NCBI RefSeq assembly: GCF_001647675.1
Contig: NZ_CP015595.1
Span: 1 to 64,000, forward strand
Direction of reading: 5' to 3'
From: Acinetobacter sp. NCu2D-2
GTDB taxonomy: Bacteria; Pseudomonadota; Gammaproteobacteria; Pseudomonadales; Moraxellaceae
Length of the DNA: 64,000 nt
Positions within the stretch are counted from its first letter, which is position 1; each line of letters begins with the position of its first letter. The notes below the pieces were generated by a model. The model was not told the DNA's origin, made no database searches, and saw only the letters and a list, made by a program, of their open reading frames with translations. Shown here piece by piece: positions 55,001 to 62,896 of this stretch. The position numbers and the translations under genes were made by a program.

Positions 55001-58000
55001 ATATGCTCGATCAATCACAGAAACGATTTGCTCTGATGAGTTAGAACTGCTGATTGAACAAGCTAAATCAGATTTCAAAAAAGCTCAAGGATATTCTTAT
55101 CGGGAACGTGGTAATCATCTAGAAAATGAAATTGCAAAAGTTTGGTTTGATATTTTAATTTTAAATGATCATCTTAACCAAAAAACATATCCGGAGATAG
55201 AAAGTCATTTTCAGGAAAAAATTTATCCCAATACACGTAATCATTTCACGCTTATTTTGGCTTTGCAACAACGATGTGACTTAGAAGAGTTCTGTTATCA
55301 AAATATAGGAAAAAACTTAAAAATTCTTGAAAAGAGTGATGATCATGCAGAAACATTGGTGAGTGACTATATGTCTATTGCTCAATCAATTTTCCCTCTA
55401 GATCAAGCAGAAGCTACTGCAATATTAAATAAAGCAATTGAGGTAAGTAGTAAACTAGGTGAAGAAAATCTACAACGATGGAATGCATTACTTTGCTATG
55501 GCGTAAGAGCTGGACAGGAGAAAAATAATAGAAAACCACAGCTATGCTATCGTTTTAGTCAATGTGCTGAATTGACATATAAATATGTGCATAGAGATAA
55601 ACATTTTCCATGGGATTATACAGTTGATGCAATTTATGATTTAGATCCTAATTCAGCATTTGCTATTGCTAGCCGTTGGCGTGATCGTAGTTTTGGAGAT
55701 GAAGATAGAATATTGGGCAATTTGGTGGATAAGTTACTTAAAGAACAACTTTTATCACCATTGATACTCTTGGCTTTTAAAGCGATGGGAGCTGCATATG
55801 ACTTAGATAATCTATTAAGCTCTATTAAATCATTAGCTTTAACTGATGAACTAAAAAGAAAGGTTTTACAAAGCTTCTATCTTTATATTGTTGTACCTAA
55901 TCCATCAGAAAAGCATATTAGTCGCCTTAGAGATTTGGTCGAGGTATTTCATATAACAGATCAAACAGTCCAAGATTTTTTCTTATCCCTCAATAATTCA
56001 GAGGTTTATGTTCCAGTAGAAGAAGCACCTCACTCTTCGACTTACGACCAAGAAAAGTTTGATTGGGATGTGTTTTTTGAAAATTATACTGATTCAAATC
56101 GAAGTGTAGACTTTGATTCAGCTTATAATGATTTTCAGAAATTGGAAAATAGGCATTGGATTAAAAAAGCTTTTTATGAACAGCTTTTTCAAAAAATAAG
56201 TCCGTCACAAGCAACATCATTGATCAATTGGTGGTTCGATAATCCTAGAAATGGAATGTATGACTTAGATGATCTTTTAAAAGCTATACCATCTAGTTTT
56301 AAAAGTAGAATGTCATTTTTAGAAGTTTTAGATCCGAGAGTAAAACAATTTCTGAAAACACATTATGCTGATTTCTATATAGATACTTACGGAAGTAATC
56401 TGAAATTACATGTTTTAAGTGAGTTAACAGGAAAACCTAAAACTGATTATATTCAATCTCTCTTAGATGGAGTAAGTGAAAGCTCTATTACCTTAGAAAG
56501 TGAGAACTTATTCAGAATAGCTCATTTACTTACGCCAATGATTGAACCACATCAATCTAAAGAGGTTTTAGAGTATGGCTTGGACTTGTTAGAAAGTGAT
56601 TTAGGATCAGATATAGCTGATGGGCAATGGCGTGAAGAATTAGCACCACCAGAGAATTTAATAGAATCTATATCAGGTTACATTTGGTCTAGCCTAGCAT
56701 CTCCTTTCAATATTGTTAAATGGCAAGCCACTCATGCCGTTAAGTTACTTTGTGATTTTGAGCAAAAAGAATTGTTATCTAATTTAATTAACTTTATCAG
56801 TGTTAAAAGTTATCTAAGTTTTTATGATCACAAATTTGAATTTTATCAATACTCGGCTACTCAATGGTTGCTTAATGCTTTACTAAAAGTGTCATATAGC
56901 CCTAATAATTTTTTGGCTGAATATGTTGAAACATTTAAACAGTTAGTAGATTCAAATCGACCGCATTTGATGATTCGATTACTCGCTTCAAAAATCCTTC
57001 TAAATCTATTTAATTCAAAGCTTTTAACACTAAATGAAGAAGAAATTAAAGCCTATCAGGGAATCGGAAAATCTAATTTTAGTAAAGTAGAACGAGAAGC
57101 TATTGATCTTTTAAAATATACAAATATGAATCAAGATGAAATTGATTCATTCGGTATTGATTTTGGTCCTTATTGGCTTGATCCATTAGGTTCAATGTTT
57201 GGGTTACACCCTACACATATATACTTTGAAACTACCCAAACATTAAAAAATGAAATTGGATTTACAGATAAGCGTAAAGCCAATGATGCACGTCATAAAA
57301 TGGAAATTTATGATTGGAAGCAAACGAGTCATGATCATGGTTCAAGTCCTAAAGTTGAAGATTTAGATTTCTATTTGTCTTACCATGCAATGATGATCAC
57401 GGCAGATAAACTACTTCAAACGCGTCCATTACTTGAAAGTGAATATTCATGGAGAGAATTTGATGATTGGATTAAACGACATGATTTATCCTCTCTCGAA
57501 CCGTATTGGTTAAGTGATTATAGAGATCCATCTCCTCGAATAACGACAGAATGGCCCAAAGAAGATAGAAAACAATCTTTGAACTGGTCTTATAGTTGTT
57601 CTTCCGTTGATTATAATGATGCTATTTATCACAGCGATTTAGAACTTTGTTTATGGGGTGTATGGTCTGAAGTACATAACTATGATCAAGCAAAAGACAT
57701 TCGTATCCGCTCAAGTTTAGTGAATCCAAAAACATCTGAGGCTCTTTGGAGAAGTTTACAAAGTGCCGAGTCAAGCTACTCTTATCATTTACCTAGTGCT
57801 AATAATGAACAGTTTGAAATTGATGAAGATAATTTCAAATTAAAAGGATGGATTACTGAGACAGAAATTGATCTATCAAATTTTGATGATGATTTATGGG
57901 GGGCTTCATTAAGATATGAGATGACCCAACCATCTAAAGAGATTATTGCTTTAATGAACCTATCCTCCGATTCATTAGGAAAAAATTGGTTTCATGAAAA

Positions 58001-58271
58001 TGAAAAAGTTATGAATCTTAAAATTTGGGGGCAGTATAAAAATGAACACTATGAGTACTCCAATGGTTATAAGCTAAAAGTAGATAGAAAATTTATTCTT
58101 GAACTTCTTGAGAAACTTGATATGGATATGATTATTTCTGTAGATATTGATCGTAGATATAAATATGGTAGTTATCAATCAAAACAAGATTCAAAGGGAC
58201 TAGATGAGTATTTACCAAGCAGTAAAAGAATTTATTTAATGAAAAAGAATGGAGATATGTATGTCTACTGA
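52032..58271 (+). CDS. Giant STAND NTPase with N-terminal nuclease-like domain (Avs-like)
   Basis: A 2079-residue protein. Residues ~1-230 resemble Cap4/DUF4297-type nucleases: GDQFHYLWAARKA near the start, acidic residues E41 and D60, and the Q80-L-K82 core in IIYTQLKHST. A STAND-type NTPase follows, with Walker A AEGGVGKS (K291) and Walker B LFIVIDAAD (D387, D390). From about residue 550 to the end the protein is a long helical-repeat scaffold, as expected of a ligand sensor. This layout matches antiviral Avs proteins, which recognise phage proteins and then cut DNA. The exact Avs class is not assigned. The stop overlaps the next gene by 11 bp. Confidence 0.85.
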   Translation: MGYSDTVRASRDGDQFHYLWAARKALLLLNPLSHLHTLTIEGPSKSEFIEEVEDGEEIVDVGEYYTSNHFSDASKIIYTQLKHSTLHAETPFDPSKLHNTIEGFSKRYQSLIQKESKAEVLRKVEFHFVSNRAINAEFYKSINELKETGKVTKLADLKKLEKFTTLQGKDLEEFIKLVKFPSQEPNYIAQREILAQDVAYYLPGDDVNAPNELKELITRKALSENTETPEITRYDVLRALKTNPDDLFPVKNLIKELENIVDRPIVRTLIDTINESHSQKFIIQAEGGVGKSILSTQIHNFIPFGSLSIVYDCFGNGDYRQSSSARHTHKIALVQIANELAGLGLCHPLIPTTSAGPSEYIKAFLFRLKQVSERFSNENKQLFIVIDAADNSQMAADEFNYGRSFITDLLQETLPQNIKIIALARPYRVGLLMPKQDIEILDLEGFSENETKQHLLNYYPNVSTQDVIEFHRLTSGNPRVQSIALEQNLTLHEILSFFGGTPKSVEDTIKNLLNKAISTFKEQNYFESAEIDLLLTSIAILRPLIPLQILSDLTNIRADQIRSIISDIGGHPIRLSDNNIQFVDEPTESWFREVYKPKDISLLNAFIQKLKPLAINSVYAASVLPQILMDAGNYEELVELSLNSEMLPTNSTLEKRKVELQRLQFAIKAGLKLGKYTEVAKLSLKAAGEVAAEARQHQLLEENIDLVGTTFSDNQIQELVSEKVFKGGSWQGSKYITESKLLSYRKEFHGDSRSKLRIANEWLRSWFKLPKNNRRHEKIEFSEISDIFITLLNIESTDYALNWLRKYWKKFVSYEVAKLAVQELIKINKTDVIQEILDKSGNNIFLTLGSVQILKLNHCVIYSENFSRILKLLSYDKVKLDIGLTPILCFLEVAFKQQLCSSTEAYQILLKYLPTQIPYEITDRFGNSDRINYMKAYALHKAWDNKSLELVDLVSERLKEEFLKDTSYSSSEEITTLKRDVAAVLPWYKLYARSITETICSDELELLIEQAKSDFKKAQGYSYRERGNHLENEIAKVWFDILILNDHLNQKTYPEIESHFQEKIYPNTRNHFTLILALQQRCDLEEFCYQNIGKNLKILEKSDDHAETLVSDYMSIAQSIFPLDQAEATAILNKAIEVSSKLGEENLQRWNALLCYGVRAGQEKNNRKPQLCYRFSQCAELTYKYVHRDKHFPWDYTVDAIYDLDPNSAFAIASRWRDRSFGDEDRILGNLVDKLLKEQLLSPLILLAFKAMGAAYDLDNLLSSIKSLALTDELKRKVLQSFYLYIVVPNPSEKHISRLRDLVEVFHITDQTVQDFFLSLNNSEVYVPVEEAPHSSTYDQEKFDWDVFFENYTDSNRSVDFDSAYNDFQKLENRHWIKKAFYEQLFQKISPSQATSLINWWFDNPRNGMYDLDDLLKAIPSSFKSRMSFLEVLDPRVKQFLKTHYADFYIDTYGSNLKLHVLSELTGKPKTDYIQSLLDGVSESSITLESENLFRIAHLLTPMIEPHQSKEVLEYGLDLLESDLGSDIADGQWREELAPPENLIESISGYIWSSLASPFNIVKWQATHAVKLLCDFEQKELLSNLINFISVKSYLSFYDHKFEFYQYSATQWLLNALLKVSYSPNNFLAEYVETFKQLVDSNRPHLMIRLLASKILLNLFNSKLLTLNEEEIKAYQGIGKSNFSKVEREAIDLLKYTNMNQDEIDSFGIDFGPYWLDPLGSMFGLHPTHIYFETTQTLKNEIGFTDKRKANDARHKMEIYDWKQTSHDHGSSPKVEDLDFYLSYHAMMITADKLLQTRPLLESEYSWREFDDWIKRHDLSSLEPYWLSDYRDPSPRITTEWPKEDRKQSLNWSYSCSSVDYNDAIYHSDLELCLWGVWSEVHNYDQAKDIRIRSSLVNPKTSEALWRSLQSAESSYSYHLPSANNEQFEIDEDNFKLKGWITETEIDLSNFDDDLWGASLRYEMTQPSKEIIALMNLSSDSLGKNWFHENEKVMNLKIWGQYKNEHYEYSNGYKLKVDRKFILELLEKLDMDMIISVDIDRRYKYGSYQSKQDSKGLDEYLPSSKRIYLMKKNGDMYVY

Positions 58272-58950
58272 AAATCTGATCGGACTAGGGAAAAGACTAG
58301 TAGAAGAATTTAAGTTAGAGGATAAAACCGATACATTATCTCAATGGATGCTTCACTATTTAGCAGAATTATTTGAACGATATAACGTACCTATTTCTCC
58401 TGAAGAAAAGCGTATAGCAGCTTTAGAAATCAAAGATACAATTTTTAAGTTATGGGAATTTCGTTATCAGCAGTCCCATTCCCAGAGTAGTTTGAAAAAT
58501 ATAGAGTCTTTAATTTCAACATTAAAGAAATTGAATTTAGATAATGACGATGTTTTCTACTCAGGATTAAGGGATTTTAGAAATGTAGAAAGTACTTTAG
58601 ATCAGAGTAGTCCTGACTATTGGTACAGATATGCACTAGAGCTCGATAAAGCATCACACATCTTGATAAGAAACTGTATCCTCAAAGGCTATGCTATCAC
58701 TGAAGCTGATAACCAAGAAATTGCTAATCTCATTAAGGAGTTTGAGACATTAGACTCGTATGAGAATTTACTGAGCCGTTTTTATAATGATCAATCCAGT
58801 GAAGATAAAGAAATTAGAAATATTAAAAATAACATTTCTAAAATAGAGGAATTGATGGATGGTTTAGCAGAGTTAAAAAAGGATTATGAGGAACAGCTAA
58901 AATCCTCTTCTGAAGCAGTCCAAGCAAGACAAGAACAGATGTCCAAGTAA
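58261..58950 (+). CDS. Partner protein of the STAND NTPase, unrecognised
   Basis: A 229-residue helical, acidic protein starting at ATG 58261 (GGAG six bases upstream), inside the 3' end of the STAND gene, so the two are translationally coupled. Residues ~180-225 form a coiled coil (IRNIKNNISKIEELMDGLAEL). No catalytic motif is evident. Most Avs proteins work alone, so a fixed partner would be unusual; it could be an inhibitor, an adaptor or a second effector. In the -1 frame an open stretch with a hydrophobic glycine-rich segment continues to 59053, so an original longer C-terminus cannot be excluded. Confidence 0.75.
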   Translation: MSTENLIGLGKRLVEEFKLEDKTDTLSQWMLHYLAELFERYNVPISPEEKRIAALEIKDTIFKLWEFRYQQSHSQSSLKNIESLISTLKKLNLDNDDVFYSGLRDFRNVESTLDQSSPDYWYRYALELDKASHILIRNCILKGYAITEADNQEIANLIKEFETLDSYENLLSRFYNDQSSEDKEIRNIKNNISKIEELMDGLAELKKDYEEQLKSSSEAVQARQEQMSK

Positions 58951-58991
58951 CTACAAGACTACCTGTTCAAATTAATAAGAATATTTATATT

Positions 58992-59063
58992 GGTACATTA
59001 GGAACAGGAATAGGTGGTGCAGTTGGAATAAGAATGAGTAGTACATTAATATAAGAATATGCA
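58992..59063 (-). repeat. Right terminal inverted repeat with iterons
   Basis: Read from the outside (minus strand) it begins TGCATATTCTTATATTAATG. Iterons are ATTCTTATTCC (59025-59035) and ATTCCTGTTCC (59001-59011), again 24 bp apart and at the same offsets, 29 and 53, as on the left; a degenerate copy is at offset 6. It matches the left end at 47 of 72 positions. Confidence 0.87.
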
Positions 59064-59070
59064 GCATACC
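59064..59070. repeat. 7-bp target-site duplication, right copy (GCATACC)
   Basis: Identical to 48275-48281. It directly follows the terminal GCA of the transposon. Confidence 0.93.
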
Positions 59071-59124
59071 GATGTGACCTTTGTCGATGCCTATCCAAAA
59101 ATCAGTATTTTAAGAAGTGTGACC
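59071..59124 (+). pseudogene. TauD-family dioxygenase, middle fragment (18 codons)
   Basis: These 54 bp encode DVTFVDAYPKISILRSVT, continuing exactly from WHT of the N-terminal fragment and supplying D107 of the HTD metal-binding motif. The IS3-family element begins immediately after it. Confidence 0.9.
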
Positions 59125-59129
59125 TGATC

Positions 59130-59981
59130 CTAGACAGTATCGTGGACAATCGATCCCTCTAAACTTTTAATATATTTCTGTTCAAAAGCTTCTGGACTTA
59201 ACCAACCGTTTGCAGAATGCCTTCTGACCCGATTGTAATAAATCTCAATATAGTCAAACAAGACCGCATTCGCCTCTTTTCGAGTGACAAACACACTGCC
59301 ATGCACCACATGGCCTTTCAATGTATGAAAGAAGCTTTCAGTCACGGCATTATCCCAACAGTTTCCTCGTCTAGACATACTTTGAATACAATCATTTGTC
59401 AGCAAGAGTGCTCTAAAATCACGACTACAGTACTGACTGCCTTGGTCCGAATGAACCATAACACCTGTTGGATAGCCCTGACGAGCCATTGAATAATGAA
59501 ACGCATCACACACCAATTGGCGGTCTATTCGATGGCTGGTTTGCCATCCCACGATACGACGACTAAATAGATCCAGCATCACACATAAATACAGCCAACC
59601 TTGCTTGGTACGGATATAGGTAATATCCGTTGTCCAAACCTTGTTAGGCTGCATGACTGTAAATTGGCGATCTAACAAGTTTGGTGCTGTAGGCAAACGA
59701 TGCTTTGAATCAGTCGTATACTTGTATTTACGTGCAATCTTGCTCCGTAGACCAAGTTTTTTTAGCATTCTTCCAACGGTTCGTTCGCTCATGGTGTACC
59801 CTAAATCATGCATGTCATGTACTAATGAAGGTGCACCCAATCGTGCATGATGCTGCCAATATACGGCTTTTAAATCATTATATTTCTGCGCTGGATTGGC
59901 CTGGCGTTTTCGCCAGGCATAATAGCCTGAAGTGCTGACACCCAGGCATTTACAGGCAGAAGATACAGTGACTTCATTCAC
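59130..59981 (-). CDS. IS3-family transposase OrfB (integrase catalytic part)
   Basis: A 283-residue DDE integrase domain: D119 in KVWTTDITYI, D179 in VMVHSDQGSQYCS and E215 in NAVTESFFHTLK. The HTH_21 region (YNDLKAVYWQHHARLGAPSLVHDMHDLGYTMSERTVGRMLKKLGL) precedes it. The frame is open upstream through CVLSDRSCQEKYTVIQ, so the active OrfAB transposase is made by -1 frameshifting from orfA; independent initiation at 59981 may give OrfB alone. Confidence 0.95.
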   Translation of the reverse strand: MNEVTVSSACKCLGVSTSGYYAWRKRQANPAQKYNDLKAVYWQHHARLGAPSLVHDMHDLGYTMSERTVGRMLKKLGLRSKIARKYKYTTDSKHRLPTAPNLLDRQFTVMQPNKVWTTDITYIRTKQGWLYLCVMLDLFSRRIVGWQTSHRIDRQLVCDAFHYSMARQGYPTGVMVHSDQGSQYCSRDFRALLLTNDCIQSMSRRGNCWDNAVTESFFHTLKGHVVHGSVFVTRKEANAVLFDYIEIYYNRVRRHSANGWLSPEAFEQKYIKSLEGSIVHDTV

Positions 59982-59995
59982 ATCCAGATCTTGAA

Positions 59996-60289
59996 TTACC
60001 GTGTACTTTTCTTGGCATGATCTGTCAGAAAGTACACATGCGCTTTTTTTAAGATGTCATTGGCTTCCCTGAGCTGTTTGACTTCTTTCTCTAATTCTAA
60101 AATCCGCTGTTGTTCTGGTGAAAGTTGGCGTTTGCTTGAACCCGCCGGATTGATTTCACGAATCCATTTATCCAATGTTGAATAACCAACACCTAATTTC
60201 TGGGCGATTGCAGCTAAAGATTCGTGCGAGTTTGAAAGTGCATAATCAATTGCTTGCTGTTTAAATTCAGGACTAAAACGTTTAGCCAT
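59996..60289 (-). CDS. IS3-family transposase OrfA (helix-turn-helix part)
   Basis: A 97-residue protein from ATG 60289 (GGAG nine bases upstream): KRFSPEFKQQAIDYALSNSHESLAAIAQKLGVGYSTLDKWIRE is the HTH_Tnp_1 domain, followed by a leucine zipper (ILELEKEVKQLREANDILKKA). The run of seven A at 60044-60050 (T on the plus strand) is the probable -1 frameshift site that fuses it to OrfB. Confidence 0.93.
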   Translation of the reverse strand: MAKRFSPEFKQQAIDYALSNSHESLAAIAQKLGVGYSTLDKWIREINPAGSSKRQLSPEQQRILELEKEVKQLREANDILKKAHVYFLTDHAKKSTR

Positions 60290-60365
60290 TTCTTGAATCT
60301 CCAAAGATTAAAGTTACGTTATCTTTAGAGGGACGTGCTGTCCATTATTTTGTCTAGGATCAACC

Positions 60366-60947
60366 ATTCCTGAGCTCGGTGGTGATACCACCTGGGCCAA
60401 TACTGAAGCGGCGTATGAAAAATTACCTGAAGGATTAAAACAATTTGCTGAAACATTAACAGCAACTCATTCCAATGAATATGACTACGCGGCGCATAAA
60501 CAAGATCTTTCCCCAGAATTACTGACACAGTTTAGAAAAACCTTTGTTTCAACTAAATATGAAACCCAACACGCTGTGGTGGTCATCCATCCTGAAACAG
60601 GCAAGAAAAGTCTGCTACTTGGGCATTTCTTCACTGGTCTAGTCGGATATAGCCAGAAAGACGCTCAACGTATATTCAATATATTACAAGATAAAGTCAC
60701 TGAGCCCGAAAATACAGTGCGTTGGCGCTGGCAGGAAGGTGATGTTGTAATTTGGGATAACCGCTCTACCCAACATTATGCAGTCAATGATTATGGCAAT
60801 GAGCATCGTGTGGTAAGACGCGTCACTTTAGCAGGGGAAGTGAGTGTGGGTGCCAATAGTCAAAAAGGCACGATCATTGAACCGAAAGGTTTGACTGAGG
60901 AAGAATGGCAAACAGCTAAAATTAATGCAGTACTGAATTCTAACTAA
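60366..60947 (+). pseudogene. TauD/TfdA-family dioxygenase, C-terminal fragment
   Basis: The last 193 codons of the broken dioxygenase, beginning IPELGGDTTWANTEAAYEKL. It carries the 2-oxoglutarate and iron-binding C-terminal motif WDNRSTQHYAVNDY and the arginine cluster HRVVRRVTLAGE. The frame is intact to the stop, and an internal ATG (60576) could start a 123-residue piece that would be non-functional. A terminator follows. Confidence 0.93.
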
Positions 60948-60969
60948 GCTATTTTACTTATTCATCAGA

Positions 60970-60998
60970 AAAGCCAGGATTTCTCCTGGCTTTGATTT
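60970..60998 (+). terminator. Terminator after tauD
   Basis: AAAGCCAGGA and TCCTGGCTTT form a perfect 10-bp stem with a TTTC loop, followed by GATTTTT. It lies between convergent genes. Confidence 0.88.
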
Positions 60999-61031
60999 TT
61001 AATAGATAAATACTTATGAGGTAATCTAAAC

Positions 61032-62834
61032 TTATGCTGCCGCACTTTGGTGATCCCAAAGGTTTTTAAACGCACCATTCGGACGATTCAGCAGCTCATA
61101 CGGTGAACCATCTTCAATGACTTTGCCATCTTTTAAGTAGATAATACGATCGAGATTCATCACTGTCGAAAGTCGATGTGCAATGACAATACAGGTACGA
61201 TTTTGCATTAAGTAAGATAAACTCTTTTGGATTTCAGTTTCTGTAATTGAGTCTAGACTGGCAGTAGCTTCATCCATAATCAGAATAGGGGCATCATGTA
61301 TAAGTGCACGTGCAATGGCGATTCGCTGACGCTGACCACCTGATAAATTCACCCCACGTTCACCCGCAATAGTTGCATAGCCTTTATCAAGTTTAGAAAT
61401 AAATTCATGCGCACAGGCTTGACGGGAGAAATGTTCAATTTCTTCTTGTGTCGCATCTAAACGCCCGTAGCGAATATTATCAGCCAGACTGCGATGGAAC
61501 AGGCTTGAATCTTGCGGAATATAGCTAATGTGCTGATGCAAACTATTTAAAGTCACTTTATCAATAGCTTGACCATCAATCAGGATTTCACCTTGATTGA
61601 CGTCATACATGCGCATAATCAGATTGATAAAGGTCGATTTACCAGATCCTGAAAAACCCACCAAGCCGACACGTTCACCTGCTTTAATTTTCAAGTTGAA
61701 ATGGTCAAAAATATTTTTACCATTGTCATAACTAAAGCTGACATCACGAAATTCAATAGAAGGCTGCTCTACAACCAGTGCTTTTGCTGAAGGATGATCG
61801 ACTAAATCATGCGGATGAATAATCGAGCGTACGCCATTTTCCACATTACCGATAAACTCAAAAATATCGAGAAAACGGCGACTGATATTCTTGGCTTCTG
61901 AAATAATGGCAAATGCCAGCGTAATACACATCACAAATTGACCTACACCAATTTTTTGATGTGACCACAGCCAAATTGCAATACTGAGAATACCAACTTT
62001 TAAAACCACGGCTGCAGTAAACTGGAATAACTGCAGTTTTTCGTTATAAGTAAAAGCTTTACGTGCAGCCCCCACTTCTTTGACTAAGTATTGGTGTAAA
62101 AAATGGCGCTCGAAGGCATTACGCGCAAAGTATTTCACCAATGATAAATTGGTCACGACATCGACAATACGTCCCACTGTTTCACTGCGTGCAGATGCAA
62201 ACTGTCTGGAGTAAATTTGGCTTTTACGAGCCAGCTTATACGAAATAAATAGGAACAAGACACTCCATACACAGCTAAATAATGCCAATTCCACACTTAC
62301 AAAATAGAGCAAAATTGTGGAGAACAGCATGGTCAAAACGACTGGGATAAAATCAAAAATGATCGCCCAGGTCACCATGTTGCATCCCATTGCGGTTTCA
62401 GAGATACGTGTCGCCAATGAACCAGCAAAATTCTGATTTAAAAAGCGTTGTGAGTGATGTTGTAAATAGGCAAACATCTCAGAAGATACCCATGACCGCT
62501 GAAAAGGTGCGACGTAGACACGCATAAAACCTGCAATACGGCCAAAGACCACTTCAGCAATATTGACACCAATAAATAAAAATAAAGGCGCCCATAGGGT
62601 AGACATTTCAAATTGATTAAAATCACTTTGAGTAATGATTGAAATAATTTTACCTAAGCTATAAGGGATGAGTACCGCACTAAAAGTGGCAATGATTTGC
62701 AAGGCCAAAATAATGACCAACCACCATTTGATACGTTGTAAAGTAAATAAAATAAACCGCCAAGGTGTATTTGGCAGTTCAGGGATTTGATGCAATTGAT
62801 TTGGATTTAAATTTAAATGCGCAGCAAGATTCAT
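61032..62834 (-). CDS. ABC exporter, fused membrane and ATPase domains
   Basis: A 600-residue half-transporter. The membrane domain spans residues ~30-330 (six segments, e.g. IKWWLVIILALQIIATFSAVLIPYSLG). The ATPase follows: Walker A GFSGSGKST, Q-loop ISYIPQDSSLFHRSLADNI, signature LSGGQRQRIAIARAL, Walker B ILIMDEATASLDS and H-loop IVIAHRLSTV. It should work as a homodimer or with a partner to export lipids, drugs or peptides. The substrate is unknown. Its leader holds a hairpin over a strong ribosome site. Confidence 0.92.
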   Translation of the reverse strand: MNLAAHLNLNPNQLHQIPELPNTPWRFILFTLQRIKWWLVIILALQIIATFSAVLIPYSLGKIISIITQSDFNQFEMSTLWAPLFLFIGVNIAEVVFGRIAGFMRVYVAPFQRSWVSSEMFAYLQHHSQRFLNQNFAGSLATRISETAMGCNMVTWAIIFDFIPVVLTMLFSTILLYFVSVELALFSCVWSVLFLFISYKLARKSQIYSRQFASARSETVGRIVDVVTNLSLVKYFARNAFERHFLHQYLVKEVGAARKAFTYNEKLQLFQFTAAVVLKVGILSIAIWLWSHQKIGVGQFVMCITLAFAIISEAKNISRRFLDIFEFIGNVENGVRSIIHPHDLVDHPSAKALVVEQPSIEFRDVSFSYDNGKNIFDHFNLKIKAGERVGLVGFSGSGKSTFINLIMRMYDVNQGEILIDGQAIDKVTLNSLHQHISYIPQDSSLFHRSLADNIRYGRLDATQEEIEHFSRQACAHEFISKLDKGYATIAGERGVNLSGGQRQRIAIARALIHDAPILIMDEATASLDSITETEIQKSLSYLMQNRTCIVIAHRLSTVMNLDRIIYLKDGKVIEDGSPYELLNRPNGAFKNLWDHQSAAA

Positions 62835-62880
62835 AGTGTGTTACAGACAAATAGGCTGTGTCATACCTCCTATTTGTCTT
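62835..62880 (-). promoter_or_regulatory. Leader hairpin and possible 7-codon leader peptide before the ABC gene
   Basis: On the minus strand AGACAAATAGG and CCTATTTGTCT form an 11-bp stem. Between them is AGGAGGTATGACACAG, where an ATG opens MTQPICL-stop, ending 7 nt before the ABC start. The ABC gene itself has no clear ribosome site. The AGGAGG-to-ATG spacing of 1 nt is poor, so translation of the leader is doubtful. Confidence 0.45.
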
Positions 62881-62896
62881 ATCCCAATATATAGAA

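Larger units (their letters stand above)
48282..59063. mobile_element. 10.8-kb IstA/IstB transposon carrying a STAND-NTPase defence cargo
   Basis: A 10,782-bp element. The boundaries are fixed by a 7-bp duplication (GCATACC) and by ends that match each other at 47 of 72 positions, starting TGCA. Each end has a degenerate iteron at offset 6 and clearer ATTCTTNTTC-type copies at offsets 29 and 53. Internal genes are istB and istA (minus strand), two small regulator-like genes (minus), then an XRE regulator, a 2079-residue STAND NTPase and a 229-residue partner (plus). IS21-family elements are usually 2-2.5 kb with only istA and istB. This one has the same transposase pair plus about 8.2 kb of cargo inside one set of ends. 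Confidence 0.88.
59125..60362 (-). mobile_element. IS3-family insertion sequence (1238 bp)
   Basis: Ends start TGATCCTAGACA and match each other at about 29 of 39 positions. The 3-bp duplication is ACC (59122-59124 and 60363-60365). Two overlapping-type frames, orfA and orfB, lie on the minus strand with an A7 slippery run. Size and duplication length agree with Acinetobacter elements such as IS1236, but identity is not verified. It inserted into tauD 54 bp downstream of the large transposon. Confidence 0.93.

Noticed and set aside
58870-58890. A second A_AAA_AAG heptamer in the partner gene (TTA AAA AAG).
   Set aside because: The -1 frame stops two codons later, so it would only truncate the protein.
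48282-60362. The transposon plus IS3 might be one composite element.
   Set aside because: Each has its own matching ends and its own duplication (7 bp and 3 bp), and 54 bp of tauD lie between them.
60576-60947. A separate 123-residue gene.
   Set aside because: It is the tail of tauD read from an internal ATG; the frame continues upstream through 60366.
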